Assembly (NCBI RefSeq): GCF_030063415.1
Contig: NZ_JASITA010000032.1
Location: 11,100-75,099, forward strand
Reading direction: 5' to 3'
DNA length: 64,000 nt
Source: Streptomyces sp. H27-C3
Lineage (GTDB): Bacteria; Actinomycetota; Actinomycetes; Streptomycetales; Streptomycetaceae
In this document: positions 42,641 through 51,525 of the stretch, in pieces
Numbering within the stretch: position 1 is the first letter of the stretch
Layout of the letters: every line of letters begins with the position of its first letter
Notes under the pieces: model-generated
What the model saw: the letters and a program-made list of their open reading frames with translations, nothing else
Told to the model about the DNA's origin: nothing
Databases searched by the model: none
Translations under genes and position numbers: made by a program

Positions 42641-43530
42641 TCTTCGTTCAGGTGATGCGTCCGGTTTCCAGCTGGAGCAGGACGAGGGCTGCGCGGGCGA
42701 TTCTGGTGATGCTGCTTGGTCGAGGCTGACCCTGTGCAGGGCCTTGAAGGTGACCTTGAGCAGGGAGTCGGCCCGTTCGGCGACGCCGTGGATGCCACGG
42801 ATGACCTTGTGAACGTCTGCTGCTTGGTGGTGAGTTCGCGCCCCTGGGGCTTCTTGGCCGGGTGCCGGAATCCGGGGCCTGCGTTCTCGTAGCCCAAGTC
42901 GGTCAGGGTGGGGATGCCCAGGGTGGTCGCGAGTCGGTCGAGGCCGTCGATCAGGCCGTGGTGGCGGGCGCAGGTGGTGTCGTGCTCGCGGCCGGGACGT
43001 ACCGGCGAGACCCAGATCGGCCAGCCAGCAGGAGCAGAGATGACCTGGACGTTGCCGCCGTGGTGTTGGTGTTTTCCCGACCACCAGAGGTCGGCCTTAT
43101 GGGGGCCGGGGGCAGCGACGCGGTCGGTGCGGATGACGGTGCCGCCCAGGTTGAGGTGGGTGTATCCGGCGGCCGCTGCCCGCTCCAGGGCGGTGGACAG
43201 GTCCGGGGCGTGATCGGCCAGCACGGTCAGCCCCTCGTGGAGGTAGCGGTAGGCAGTCGGGATCGATATCCCGTCGTCCCGGGCGAGTTGGGACAGTCGC
43301 GCGCCGTCGATGAACCACCGCAGCACGAGCATGGCCTGCTTGAAGACGCCCAGGGAGCGAGTGCCCTTGCGGGTTCCGAGCCGATCGCGATACCCGTGCG
43401 GGAGCCGGGTCAAGGTCTCGGCTGTCTCCTCCGTGCCATGGCCGGAGACGTCGTCGGTCGGTTTCCCGGGGTCGGCCGCCTGCTCAGTGGGCGGCATGAC
43501 CGTGATGCGTGTGGTGTCAGTCATGGGGCA
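42606..43530 (-). mobile_element. Decayed IS5-like insertion sequence
   Basis: Insertion into DUF397 copy 3. It begins at about 42606 and carries a broken transposase on the minus strand. The right end is not recognisable: the transposase start directly abuts an unrelated E2 gene fragment, so one terminus was lost or rearranged. No matching terminal inverted repeat for GAGCCCTTCTCGGTAACG was found at the right side. Confidence 0.65.
42648..43524 (-). pseudogene. IS5-family (DDE_Tnp_4-like) transposase with two frameshifts
   Basis: From the ATG at 43524: HTH (ARLSQLARDDGISIPTAYRY near residue 80), then GTVIRTDRV, ADLWWSGKHQHHGGNVQVI, WVSPVRPGREHDTTCARHH, TDLGYENAGPGFRHPAKKPQ. At about 42815 a missing base shifts the frame before KVIRGIHGVAERADSLLKV, and at about 42720 another missing base precedes SITRIARAALVLLQLETGRI, which ends at the TGA at 42648. 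The catalytic E region (GVAERA) is only reached after a frameshift, so no active enzyme can be made. Confidence 0.8.
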
Positions 43531-43800
43531 AGAATGGCGGAGTGCGCGTCCTCTGGTCCGGCGTGCCGGTTGTCGGCGCCGAAGACGCCGACGTTGGTGA
43601 CCGTGCCACCCGACATGGCGGCGGGCGAGGTCTTGCCGTCCCGGGCTGTGGTGATCAAGTTGCCCAGCGCGGCCGAGAGTTCCGGCAGCGCCATGGTGTG
43701 GGCGTCCTTGATGTTCGGGACATCGGGCCGCGCGGTGTCGCCGCCGCGATGCCCAGGTTGACGTACCGCTTGTGCACGATCTCAGCAAACCTGCACATCG
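43522..43800 (-). pseudogene. Fragment of dihydrolipoamide acyltransferase (E2) catalytic domain
   Basis: On the minus strand, with frame changes, the translation reads EIVHKRYVNLGIAA, then VPNIKDAHTMALPELSAALG, NLITTARDGKTSPAAMSGGT, VTNVGVFGAD and SAILA. These are the conserved blocks of branched-chain/2-oxoacid dehydrogenase E2 subunits (usual form ...VPNIKDA... and ...TNVGVFGVDTGTPILNPGE-SAILAFG). Only about 90 of roughly 230 catalytic residues remain, with at least two indels. It is fused directly to the IS transposase start. Confidence 0.75.
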
Positions 43801-44193
43801 CATACGCGCGAGAGACACAGCACCTAACGGGATCTCAGTTCTCCCGGGAGCGTCAAACCTTAAGCGCAGGTATGTCCGATCTGAATTGACGACAGCAACT
43901 GCCATAAGAACCGGATCCAATGGATCATGTGAAGGAGTCGTCGCCATCCAGTGGGCGAAGCTGCACGTCAGCACATTGTGGCAGTCGAATATCAGGGAAC
44001 TCGGGTGGCCGGGGAGGCTGTTGGCATGATTTCATCTGGCGCTATGCGGGAGTTGCACATTCCGGTTCTCGGCTCCCGGGCGCCGGGCTACCGCTGAGCT
44101 GGCCAGATCGGACTGATCCGGGATAAATCTCGGATCAGTCAAGGCGGTCGGCAGTTATTCACGACACCCATAACGAACAAGGGATACACCCTC
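43801..44193. promoter_or_regulatory. Noncoding gap with perfect inverted repeat upstream of leader peptide gene
   Basis: No gene supported. It contains a long inverted repeat, GACTGATCCG (44111-44120) with CGGATCAGTC (44131-44140) plus inner GAT/ATC pairing, 50 bp before the peptide gene. It could be an operator or a terminator of upstream transcription. Confidence 0.5.
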
Positions 44194-44403
44194 ATGCGTA
44201 ACGACTTCACCGCCCAGGTCGAGACCCGCGAGATCGCCGACACCGACCTGGACAACGTGTCCGGCGGATTCGCCGGTGCCAGTGCCTCGGCCCTCGGCTT
44301 CGGCGCCTCTGTCGGCGTCGGCGACGTTGTTGGGACTGCCGAATCCATCGTGCCCGCTTCGCAGCTGACCGGCCTCGCCACAGTGACGACCGCCGGCATC
44401 TGA
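44194..44403 (+). CDS. Orphan double-glycine-leader peptide (RiPP precursor-like)
   Basis: 69 residues. The N-terminal leader has VETREIADTDLDNVSGG, an ELxxV/I-type acidic leader ending in Gly-Gly, as in class II lanthipeptide-like and bacteriocin precursors. The remaining core (about 43 residues, FAGASASALGFGASVGVG...) is Ser/Thr/Gly/Val-rich and has no cysteine. No LanM-like synthetase, peptidase-ABC transporter or other maturase is in the window. AAGGGA lies upstream of the ATG. Probably secreted after cleavage by a remote transporter. Confidence 0.65.
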   Translation: MRNDFTAQVETREIADTDLDNVSGGFAGASASALGFGASVGVGDVVGTAESIVPASQLTGLATVTTAGI

Positions 44404-44681
44404 CGGAGACGTTTGGTACCAGGCGTCATTGCCGGGAGCGTCACTCAACCCACCGGCATATCTGAATGCCAGTAGGGTCGCCAGGTCCCCGTCCTCGGCG
44501 GTCGGCGGCGGCGTGATCCGGGACCGGCGACAGGCCGTCCCCGGGCGGGTCCGGTGGGTGGGGCCTTCCCTGCCGCCGGGTGCGGGCGCGTCTCGCGGGC
44601 TGCGCCTACGGGACGGGGGCTGGCGGCGCGGCCGACAGGTGACCACGGCGACCTTCACCGAGTGAGTGGTGGGAGAGACGT
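44404..44681. other. Gap with remnant of an XRE-regulator 3' end
   Basis: No intact gene. The last codons before 44681 read V-V-G-E-T then TGA, parallel to the ...V-L-G-E-T stop of the 41276 regulator, and the RBS and start of the following DUF397 gene are the same as after that regulator. It looks like the tail of a deleted XRE-DUF5753 paralogue. Confidence 0.5.
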
Positions 44682-44878
44682 GATCCGCGAAACCGCAGCC
44701 GAGAGCCCCTCCGAGCTGGAGTGGTTCAAGAGCAGCTACAGCAACAGCGGCGAGAGTGACTCCTGCGTGGAGGTGGCCACCACTCCCCACGCGATCCACG
44801 TCCGCGACTCCAAGCCCCCGGCTGGCCGTCGCCCCGACCGCCTGGGCCCGTTTCCTCTCGTACGCCGCCAAAACCTGA
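44682..44878 (+). pseudogene. DUF397 copy 4, frameshifted
   Basis: GTG at 44682. LEWFKSSYSNSGESDSCVEVA and HVRDSK are intact, then at about 44815-44822 the frame changes; the other frame gives AVAPTAWARFLSYAAKT followed by TGA at 44876. As read, translation runs on to 44964 without homology. Associated with the XRE remnant upstream. Confidence 0.75.
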
Positions 44879-45326
44879 CCCGTATGGACCATGGGGTACG
44901 CTTTCTCGCCCCGATTGGCGCCCGCGCTGACCCATATGGCACACTGTTCAGGTTGCTCGGTTGAGTGCCGATGCTGCGCGTCTCCCGTCGGGAGGACCGG
45001 AAGCTAGTCCCACAGTACTCGTCGTCCCAACTGCCCTCTGGGCAGCGCTGGGGCGGACGTACGGGAATCTTTCGGGAAGCGTCAGCGGGGTGCAGACCAG
45101 GCTCCCGGTGGGTGTTCTGCCCCCGACGCTCTTCATTGAGCACTGCGCGGTCTTCGGCCCCGCACCCCCTTGGTTGGGATCTTCTTCGGGAGATTTTCGT
45201 AGAGGGGATGCGACACGCCCGACCGCGTGGGTCGGTCCAGAACAGCGGTTTTCGGAATACGGACTCTGAAAAGCGTCAGACCCTCGGGATCCAGGGCGTG
45301 ACGAAAGACAGGACTACGAAGTAGCC
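44879..45326 (+). promoter_or_regulatory. S10-operon promoter region and leader
   Basis: About 450 bp without a gene before rpsJ. It should contain the S10-operon promoter and a long leader. The 26-nt leader element shared with rpsL lies at 45211-45236, about 90 bp before rpsJ. I could not pick the -35/-10 pair with confidence. Confidence 0.5.
45211..45236 (+). promoter_or_regulatory. Conserved r-protein leader hairpin, copy 2 (rpsJ)
   Basis: Second copy of the 26-nt element with CCGACC/GGTCGG stem and GCGTG loop; only one base differs from the rpsL copy. Confidence 0.75.
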
Positions 45327-45635
45327 ATGGCGGGACAGAAGATCCGCATCCGGCTCAAGGCCTACGACCACGAGGTCATCGATTCCTCGGCGAAGAAGAT
45401 CGTCGAGACGGTGACGCGTACTGGTGCGTCGGTCGCGGGCCCGGTGCCGCTTCCCACTGAGAAGAACGTGTACTGCGTCATCAAGTCGCCGCACAAGTAC
45501 AAGGACGCGCGCGAGCATTTCGAGATGCGCACCCACAAGCGCCTGATCGACATCCTCGACCCGACGCCCAAGACCGTTGACTCGTTGATGCGCCTGGACC
45601 TTCCGGCCGGCGTTGACATCGAGATCAAGCTCTGA
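45327..45635 (+). CDS. rpsJ: 30S ribosomal protein S10 (NusE)
   Basis: 30S head protein that also acts as NusE in antitermination. 102 residues with QKIRIRLKAYDHEVIDSSAK start and RTHKRLIDILDPTPKTVDSL. First gene of the S10 operon. Confidence 0.98.
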   Translation: MAGQKIRIRLKAYDHEVIDSSAKKIVETVTRTGASVAGPVPLPTEKNVYCVIKSPHKYKDAREHFEMRTHKRLIDILDPTPKTVDSLMRLDLPAGVDIEIKL

Positions 45636-45649
45636 GAGGCGCGGGAACG

Positions 45650-46294
45650 ATGGCAAAGCAGATTAAGGGAATCCTGGGCGAGAAGCTCGGCATGACCCAG
45701 GTCTGGGACGAGAACAACCGGATCGTTCCGGTGACCGTCGTCAAGGCTGGGCCCAATGTCGTGACCCAGGTCCGCACGAATGACCGCGACGGCTACGAGT
45801 CGGTCCAGATCGCCTTCGGCGAGATCGACCCTCGCAAGGTGAACAAGCCCCTCAAGGGCCACTTCGCCAAGGCCGATGTGACCCCGCGCCGCCACATGGT
45901 GGAGCTCCGGACCTCCTTCGCCAGCGAGTACTCGCTCGGCCAGGAGATCACTGCCGATCTGTTCGAGTCCGGCGTCAAGGTTGACGTCACGGGCAAGAGC
46001 AAGGGCAAGGGCTTCGCCGGTGTCATGAAGCGTCACAACTTCAAGGGCGGCCCCGCATCCCACGGTGCCCACCGTATGCACCGCAAGCCCGGCTCGATCG
46101 GTGGCTGCGCCACCCCGGGTCGCGTCTTCAAGGGCATGCGCATGGCAGGCCGTATGGGTAACGAGCGCGTCACCACCCAGAACCTGACCGTGCATGCCGT
46201 TGACGCGGAGAAGGGCCTGCTCCTGATCAAGGGAGCGGTTCCTGGTCCCAACGGTGGCCTCGTCCTGGTCCGTACCGCGGCCAAGGGGGTTTGA
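45650..46294 (+). CDS. rplC: 50S ribosomal protein L3
   Basis: Primary 23S-binding protein near the peptidyl transferase centre. 214 residues: GILGEKLGMTQVW, GKSKGKGFAGVMKRHNFKGG, GSIGGCATPGRVFKGMRMAG. Next gene 7 bp later. Confidence 0.98.
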   Translation: MAKQIKGILGEKLGMTQVWDENNRIVPVTVVKAGPNVVTQVRTNDRDGYESVQIAFGEIDPRKVNKPLKGHFAKADVTPRRHMVELRTSFASEYSLGQEITADLFESGVKVDVTGKSKGKGFAGVMKRHNFKGGPASHGAHRMHRKPGSIGGCATPGRVFKGMRMAGRMGNERVTTQNLTVHAVDAEKGLLLIKGAVPGPNGGLVLVRTAAKGV

Positions 46295-46301
46295 GGAACC
46301 G

Positions 46302-46952
46302 ATGAGCACCATTGACATCCTTTCGCCGACTGGCGACAAGACCGGGACCGTCGAGCTCCCCGCGGAGATTTTCGACGCCAAGGTCAGCATTCCGCTGATC
46401 CACCAGGTCGTAGTCGCTCAGCTGGCAGCTGCCCGTCAGGGCACGCACAGCACGAAGACTCGCGCCGAGGTCCGAGGCGGCGGCCGCAAGCCGTACCGCC
46501 AGAAGGGCACCGGCCGCGCCCGTCAGGGTTCGACCCGTGCGCCGCAGTTCGTTGGCGGTGGCGTCGTACACGGCCCGCAGCCGCGTGACTACTCGCAGCG
46601 GACCCCCAAGAAGATGAAGGCCGCCGCGCTTCGCGGTGCCCTCTCCGACAGGGCCCGCAACGCTCGTATCCACGTCGTCACCGACGTGGTCGAGGGTGTT
46701 GCTTCCACGAAGGCCGCAAGGTCCCTGCTTGGCAAGATCAGCGAGCGTAAGAACGTGCTCCTGATCGCCGAGCGTTCCGACCTGGCCGCGTGGCAGTCCG
46801 CCCGCAACCTGCCCCAGGTGCACCTCCTGGCGCCGGGCCAGCTGAACACGTACGACGTGCTCGTCTCGGACGACGTGGTCTTCACCAAGGCCGCTTTCGA
46901 GTCCTTCGTGTCTGGCCCCAAGGCCGTTGAGACCGAAGGGAGCGAAGCCTGA
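46302..46952 (+). CDS. rplD: 50S ribosomal protein L4
   Basis: Lines the nascent-peptide tunnel. 216 residues with ARQGTHSTKTRAEVRGGGRK, PYRQKGTGRARQGSTRAPQF. ATG at 46302 preferred over upstream in-frame codons. Stop overlaps the rplW start. Confidence 0.97.
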   Translation: MSTIDILSPTGDKTGTVELPAEIFDAKVSIPLIHQVVVAQLAAARQGTHSTKTRAEVRGGGRKPYRQKGTGRARQGSTRAPQFVGGGVVHGPQPRDYSQRTPKKMKAAALRGALSDRARNARIHVVTDVVEGVASTKAARSLLGKISERKNVLLIAERSDLAAWQSARNLPQVHLLAPGQLNTYDVLVSDDVVFTKAAFESFVSGPKAVETEGSEA

Positions 46953-47362
46953 TGGCTACGCGACACCCGAGCATTGCTTCCAAGGCGGCCAAGGCTGCCA
47001 AGGTCGCCCGTAACGCCAAGGCGCGCCGGGAGACGGTAGCTTCCGAGCCCGTCCCGCCGAGCAAGGCCTTCACGGACCCGCGTGACATTCTTGTCAGGCC
47101 GGTTGTGTCCGAGAAGAGCTACGCGCTCCTGGACGAGAACAAGTACACGTTCATCGTCTCGCCCGGCACCAACAAGACCCAGATCAAGGAAGCCGTTCAG
47201 GCGGTCTTCTCGGTCAAGGTCACCGGGGTCAACACGATCAACCGGCAGGGTAAGCGCAAGCGGACCAAGACCGGTTTCGGCAAGCGCGCTGACACCAAGC
47301 GCGCCATCGTGACCCTCGCCGAGGGCGACCGTATCGACATCTTCGGCGGCCCGACCTCCTGA
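46952..47362 (+). CDS. rplW: 50S ribosomal protein L23 with N-terminal extension
   Basis: Protein at the tunnel exit that docks SRP and trigger factor. 136 residues, longer than usual (about 100) owing to a Lys/Ala-rich N-terminal extension (about 1-38) before DPRDILVRPVVSEKSYALL. The start overlaps the rplD stop (TGATGG). Some Streptomyces annotations start at a later codon, so the extension should be viewed with care. Confidence 0.9.
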   Translation: MATRHPSIASKAAKAAKVARNAKARRETVASEPVPPSKAFTDPRDILVRPVVSEKSYALLDENKYTFIVSPGTNKTQIKEAVQAVFSVKVTGVNTINRQGKRKRTKTGFGKRADTKRAIVTLAEGDRIDIFGGPTS

Positions 47363-47401
47363 CGGAGGTCGAGTCGTCCGGAATCGGACGAGGACTGAGA
47401 A

Positions 47402-48238
<837 letters not shown>

Positions 48239-48250
48239 GAGCGGGTTTAG

Positions 48251-48532
48251 ATGCCGCGTAGTCTCAAGAAGGGGCCCTTCGTCGACGGACACCTCATCAA
48301 GAAGGTGGACGTCCAGAACGAAGCTGGCACCAAGACCGTTATCAAGACCTGGTCCCGGCGCTCGATGATCATCCCGGCAATGCTGGGTCACACCATCGCG
48401 GTGCACAACGGCAAGATCCATATCCCGGTGTTCGTCACCGAGTCCATGGTCGGCCACAAGCTCGGCGAGTTTGCGCCGACCCGCACCTTCCGCGGCCACG
48501 TCAAGGACGACCGCAAGACGAAGCGCCGCTAA
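48251..48532 (+). CDS. rpsS: 30S ribosomal protein S19
   Basis: 30S head protein contacting the A site. 93 residues: MPRSLKKGPFVDGHLIKKV, TIAVHNGKIHIPVFVTESMV, GEFAPTRTFRGH. Confidence 0.98.
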   Translation: MPRSLKKGPFVDGHLIKKVDVQNEAGTKTVIKTWSRRSMIIPAMLGHTIAVHNGKIHIPVFVTESMVGHKLGEFAPTRTFRGHVKDDRKTKRR

Positions 48533-48573
48533 GGCGGGGTGCGAAGACTATGAACGACACCGAAGGGACAACC

Positions 48574-48921
48574 ATGGAAGCCAGGGCCCAGGCGCGGTAC
48601 ATCCGCGTCACGCCCATGAAGGCCCGCCGCGTGGTGGACCTTATTCGTGGCATGGATGCCACGGATGCTCAGGCAGTCCTGCGTTTCGCCGCGCAGGCCG
48701 CGAGCGTGCCGGTCGGCAAGGTGCTTGACAGCGCCATCGCCAACGCCGCACACAACTACGACCACACGGACGCCAAGTCGCTGGTTATCAGCGAGGCGTA
48801 CGTGGACGAGGGCCCGACCCTGAAGCGCTTCCGTCCGCGTGCGCAGGGCCGTGCCTACCGGATCCGCAAGCGGACCAGCCACATCACCGTGGTCGTCAGC
48901 AGCAAGGAAGGAACCCGGTAA
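48574..48921 (+). CDS. rplV: 50S ribosomal protein L22
   Basis: Tunnel-lining protein. 115 residues from the ATG at 48574 (AAGGGAC upstream), ARYIRVTPMKARRVVDLIRG through PRAQGRAYRIRKRTSHITVV. An in-frame ATG at 48550 would add eight residues; homology starts at MEARAQARYIR. Confidence 0.96.
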   Translation: MEARAQARYIRVTPMKARRVVDLIRGMDATDAQAVLRFAAQAASVPVGKVLDSAIANAAHNYDHTDAKSLVISEAYVDEGPTLKRFRPRAQGRAYRIRKRTSHITVVVSSKEGTR

Positions 48922-49787
48922 TGGGCCAGAAGGTAAACCCGCACGGGTTCCGCCTCGGCATCACCACGGACTTCAAGTCGCGGTGGTACGCCGACAAGCT
49001 GTACAAGGACTACGTCAAGGAAGACGTCGCCATCCGCAGGATGATGACGTCCGGCATGGAGCGCGCCGGCATCTCGAAGGTTGAGATCGAGCGCACCCGT
49101 GACCGTGTGCGTGTGGACATCCACACCGCGCGTCCGGGCATCGTCATCGGCCGCCGTGGCGCCGAGGCCGACCGCATCCGCGGCGACCTCGAGAAGCTCA
49201 CGGGCAAGCAGGTGCAGCTGAACATCCTCGAGGTCAAGAACCCCGAGATGGACGCGCAGCTGGTTGCTCAGGCCGTTGCCGAGCAGCTCTCCTCCCGTGT
49301 CTCCTTCCGTCGCGCCATGCGTAAGAGCATGCAGGGCACGATGAAGGCCGGCGCCAAGGGCATCAAGATCCAGTGCGGCGGTCGCCTCGGCGGCGCCGAG
49401 ATGTCCCGGTCGGAGTTCTACCGCGAGGGTCGTGTGCCCCTGCACACGCTCCGCGCGAATGTGGACTACGGCTTCTTCGAGGCCAAGACGACCTTCGGTC
49501 GTATCGGCGTGAAGGTCTGGATCTACAAGGGCGACGTCAAGAACATCGCCGAGGTCCGCGCCGAGAACGCCGCGGCCCGTGCGGGTAACCGCCCGGCCCG
49601 TGGTGGCACCGGCGGGGGTCCCGCCGGTGGCGGCGACCGTCCGGCCGGTGGCCGTGGCGGAGCCCGCGGTGGCGAGCGTGGCGGCCGCGGCCGCAAGCCG
49701 CAGCAGTCCGCGCCGGCAGCGGAGGCCCCCAAGGCCGACGCTCCCGCCGCAGCTGCTCCGGCTGAGAGCACTGGAACGGAGGCCTGA
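48921..49787 (+). CDS. rpsC: 30S ribosomal protein S3 with low-complexity tail
   Basis: mRNA entry-channel protein with KH domain (GIVIGRRGAEADRIRGDLEK near residue 73). 288 residues; the C-terminal about 70 residues are Gly/Arg then Ala/Pro-rich, a common actinomycete extension. Start overlaps the rplV stop (TAATGG). Confidence 0.97.
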   Translation: MGQKVNPHGFRLGITTDFKSRWYADKLYKDYVKEDVAIRRMMTSGMERAGISKVEIERTRDRVRVDIHTARPGIVIGRRGAEADRIRGDLEKLTGKQVQLNILEVKNPEMDAQLVAQAVAEQLSSRVSFRRAMRKSMQGTMKAGAKGIKIQCGGRLGGAEMSRSEFYREGRVPLHTLRANVDYGFFEAKTTFGRIGVKVWIYKGDVKNIAEVRAENAAARAGNRPARGGTGGGPAGGGDRPAGGRGGARGGERGGRGRKPQQSAPAAEAPKADAPAAAAPAESTGTEA

Positions 49788-49792
49788 CCGAC

Positions 49793-50212
49793 ATGCTGAT
49801 CCCTCGTAGGGTCAAGCACCGCAAGCAGCACCACCCCAAGCGCAGCGGTATGGCAAAGGGTGGCACTGAGGTCGCATTCGGTGAGTACGGCATCCAGGCG
49901 CTGACGCCGGCATACGTGACGAACCGCCAGATCGAGGCTGCTCGTATCGCGATGACCCGCCACATCAAGCGTGGCGGAAAGGTCTGGATCAACATTTATC
50001 CGGACCGCCCCCTGACGAAGAAGCCTGCCGAGACCCGCATGGGTTCCGGTAAGGGTTCTCCCGAGTGGTGGATCGCGAACGTCAAGCCCGGTCGTGTGAT
50101 GTTCGAGTTGTCCTACCCGAACGAGAAGATTGCTCGTGAGGCGCTCACCCGCGCTGCTCACAAGCTTCCGATGAAGTGCCGGATTGTGCGGCGCGAGGCA
50201 GGTGAGTCGTGA
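49793..50212 (+). CDS. rplP: 50S ribosomal protein L16
   Basis: Organises the A-site tRNA and L7/L12 stalk base. 139 residues, MLIPRRVKHRKQHHPKRSGM, GEYGIQALTPAYVTNRQIEA, GSGKGSPEWWIANVKPGRVM. Stop overlaps rpmC start region. Confidence 0.98.
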   Translation: MLIPRRVKHRKQHHPKRSGMAKGGTEVAFGEYGIQALTPAYVTNRQIEAARIAMTRHIKRGGKVWINIYPDRPLTKKPAETRMGSGKGSPEWWIANVKPGRVMFELSYPNEKIAREALTRAAHKLPMKCRIVRREAGES

Positions 50213-50436
50213 TGGTGGCCGGTACGAAGGCGACTGAGCTGCGCGAGCTGAACGACGAGGACCTCGTCGCGAAGCTTCGTGAGGCCAAAGAAGAACTGTT
50301 CAACCTCCGCTTCCAGGCGGCGACCGGGCAGCTCGAAAATCACGGCCGGCTCAAGTCCGTCCGTAAGGACATCGCCCGGATCTACACCCTGATGCGTGAG
50401 CGCGAGCTGGGCATCGAGACGGTGGAGAGCGCCTGA
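50212..50436 (+). CDS. rpmC: 50S ribosomal protein L29
   Basis: Tunnel-exit protein. 74 residues from the ATG at 50212 (GTG at 50209 is equally coupled). ELRELNDEDLVAKLREAKEE, LENHGRLKSVRKDIARI. Confidence 0.95.
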   Translation: MVAGTKATELRELNDEDLVAKLREAKEELFNLRFQAATGQLENHGRLKSVRKDIARIYTLMRERELGIETVESA

Positions 50437-50726
50437 TGAGCGAGAAGACTGTGACTGAGACGAACGCGAACGAGCAGCGCGGCTTCCGCAAGACCCGTGA
50501 GGGCCTTGTGGTCAGCGACAAGATGGACAAGACCGTCGTCGTCGCTGTCGAGGACCGTGTCAAGCACGCTCTGTACGGCAAGGTCATCCGCCGTACGAAC
50601 AAGCTCAAGGCACACGACGAGGCCAACGCCGCGGGTACCGGCGACCGTGTTCTCCTGATGGAGACCCGGCCGCTGTCCGCCACGAAGCGCTGGCGCGTCG
50701 TCGAGATCCTCGAGAAGGCCAAGTAG
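50436..50726 (+). CDS. rpsQ: 30S ribosomal protein S17
   Basis: Primary 16S-binding protein. 96 residues with FRKTREGLVVSDKMDKTVVV and ETRPLSATKRWRVVEILEKA. Overlaps rpmC stop by the ATGA motif; 104 bp separate it from rplN. Confidence 0.97.
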   Translation: MSEKTVTETNANEQRGFRKTREGLVVSDKMDKTVVVAVEDRVKHALYGKVIRRTNKLKAHDEANAAGTGDRVLLMETRPLSATKRWRVVEILEKAK

Positions 50727-50830
50727 TAATTCCTGAGCCTTCCGGCTCAGGTCAGTTCCGCCAGGCTCGGTGAGGGGCGCTCCGCAAGGAGCCCCCTCGC
50801 CGGGAACCGGCAGACGATCAGGAGATAGAC

Positions 50831-51199
50831 GTGATCCAGCAGGAGTCGCGACTTCGTATCGCCGACAACACGGGTGCGAAGGAAATTCTCACCATCCGTG
50901 TTCTCGGTGGCTCGGGTCGCCGCTACGCGGGTATCGGCGATGTCATTGTCGCCACCGTCAAGGACGCGATCCCCGGTGGCAATGTGAAGAAGGGTGACGT
51001 CGTCAAGGCGGTCATCGTTCGCACTGTCAAGGAGCGTCGCCGTCCCGACGGCTCGTACATCCGCTTCGACGAGAACGCCGCCGTCATTCTGAAGAACGAC
51101 GGCGACCCTCGCGGCACCCGTATCTTCGGCCCGGTTGGCCGTGAGCTGCGCGAGAAGAAGTTCATGAAGATCATCTCTCTCGCGCCGGAGGTGCTGTAA
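50831..51199 (+). CDS. rplN: 50S ribosomal protein L14
   Basis: Intersubunit bridge protein. 122 residues: MIQQESRLRIADNTGAKEI, DAIPGGNVKKGDVVKAVIVR, GDPRGTRIFGPVGRELREK. GTG start. Confidence 0.98.
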   Translation: MIQQESRLRIADNTGAKEILTIRVLGGSGRRYAGIGDVIVATVKDAIPGGNVKKGDVVKAVIVRTVKERRRPDGSYIRFDENAAVILKNDGDPRGTRIFGPVGRELREKKFMKIISLAPEVL

Positions 51200-51201
51200 G
51201 C

Positions 51202-51525
51202 ATGAAGATCAAGAAGGGCGACCTGGTTCAGGTCATCACCGGTAAGGACAAGGGCAAGCAGGGCAAGGTCATTCTGGCCGTCCCCCGCGAGAACCGCGTC
51301 CTGGTCGAGGGTGTCAACCGGGTCAAGAAGCACACGAAGGCCGGCCAGACCGCTCGCGGTTCGCAGACCGGTGGCATTGTGACGACCGAGGCTCTGGTCC
51401 ACGTCAGCAACGTGCAGCTGGTTGTTGAGAAGGACGGCAAGAAGGTCGTCACTCGCGTCGGCTTCAGGTTTGACGACGAGGGCAACAAGATCCGCGTTGC
51501 CAAGCGGACCGGTGAGGACATCTGA
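51202..51525 (+). CDS. rplX: 50S ribosomal protein L24
   Basis: Assembly initiator with a KOW motif (KKGDLVQVITGKDKGKQGKV near residue 3). 107 residues. Start 2 bp after rplN. Confidence 0.98.
   Translation: MKIKKGDLVQVITGKDKGKQGKVILAVPRENRVLVEGVNRVKKHTKAGQTARGSQTGGIVTTEALVHVSNVQLVVEKDGKKVVTRVGFRFDDEGNKIRVAKRTGEDI

Noticed and set aside
44194..44403. Lanthipeptide precursor
   Set aside because: The leader fits, but the core lacks cysteine and no LanM/LanBC enzyme is nearby, so lanthionine rings cannot be claimed.
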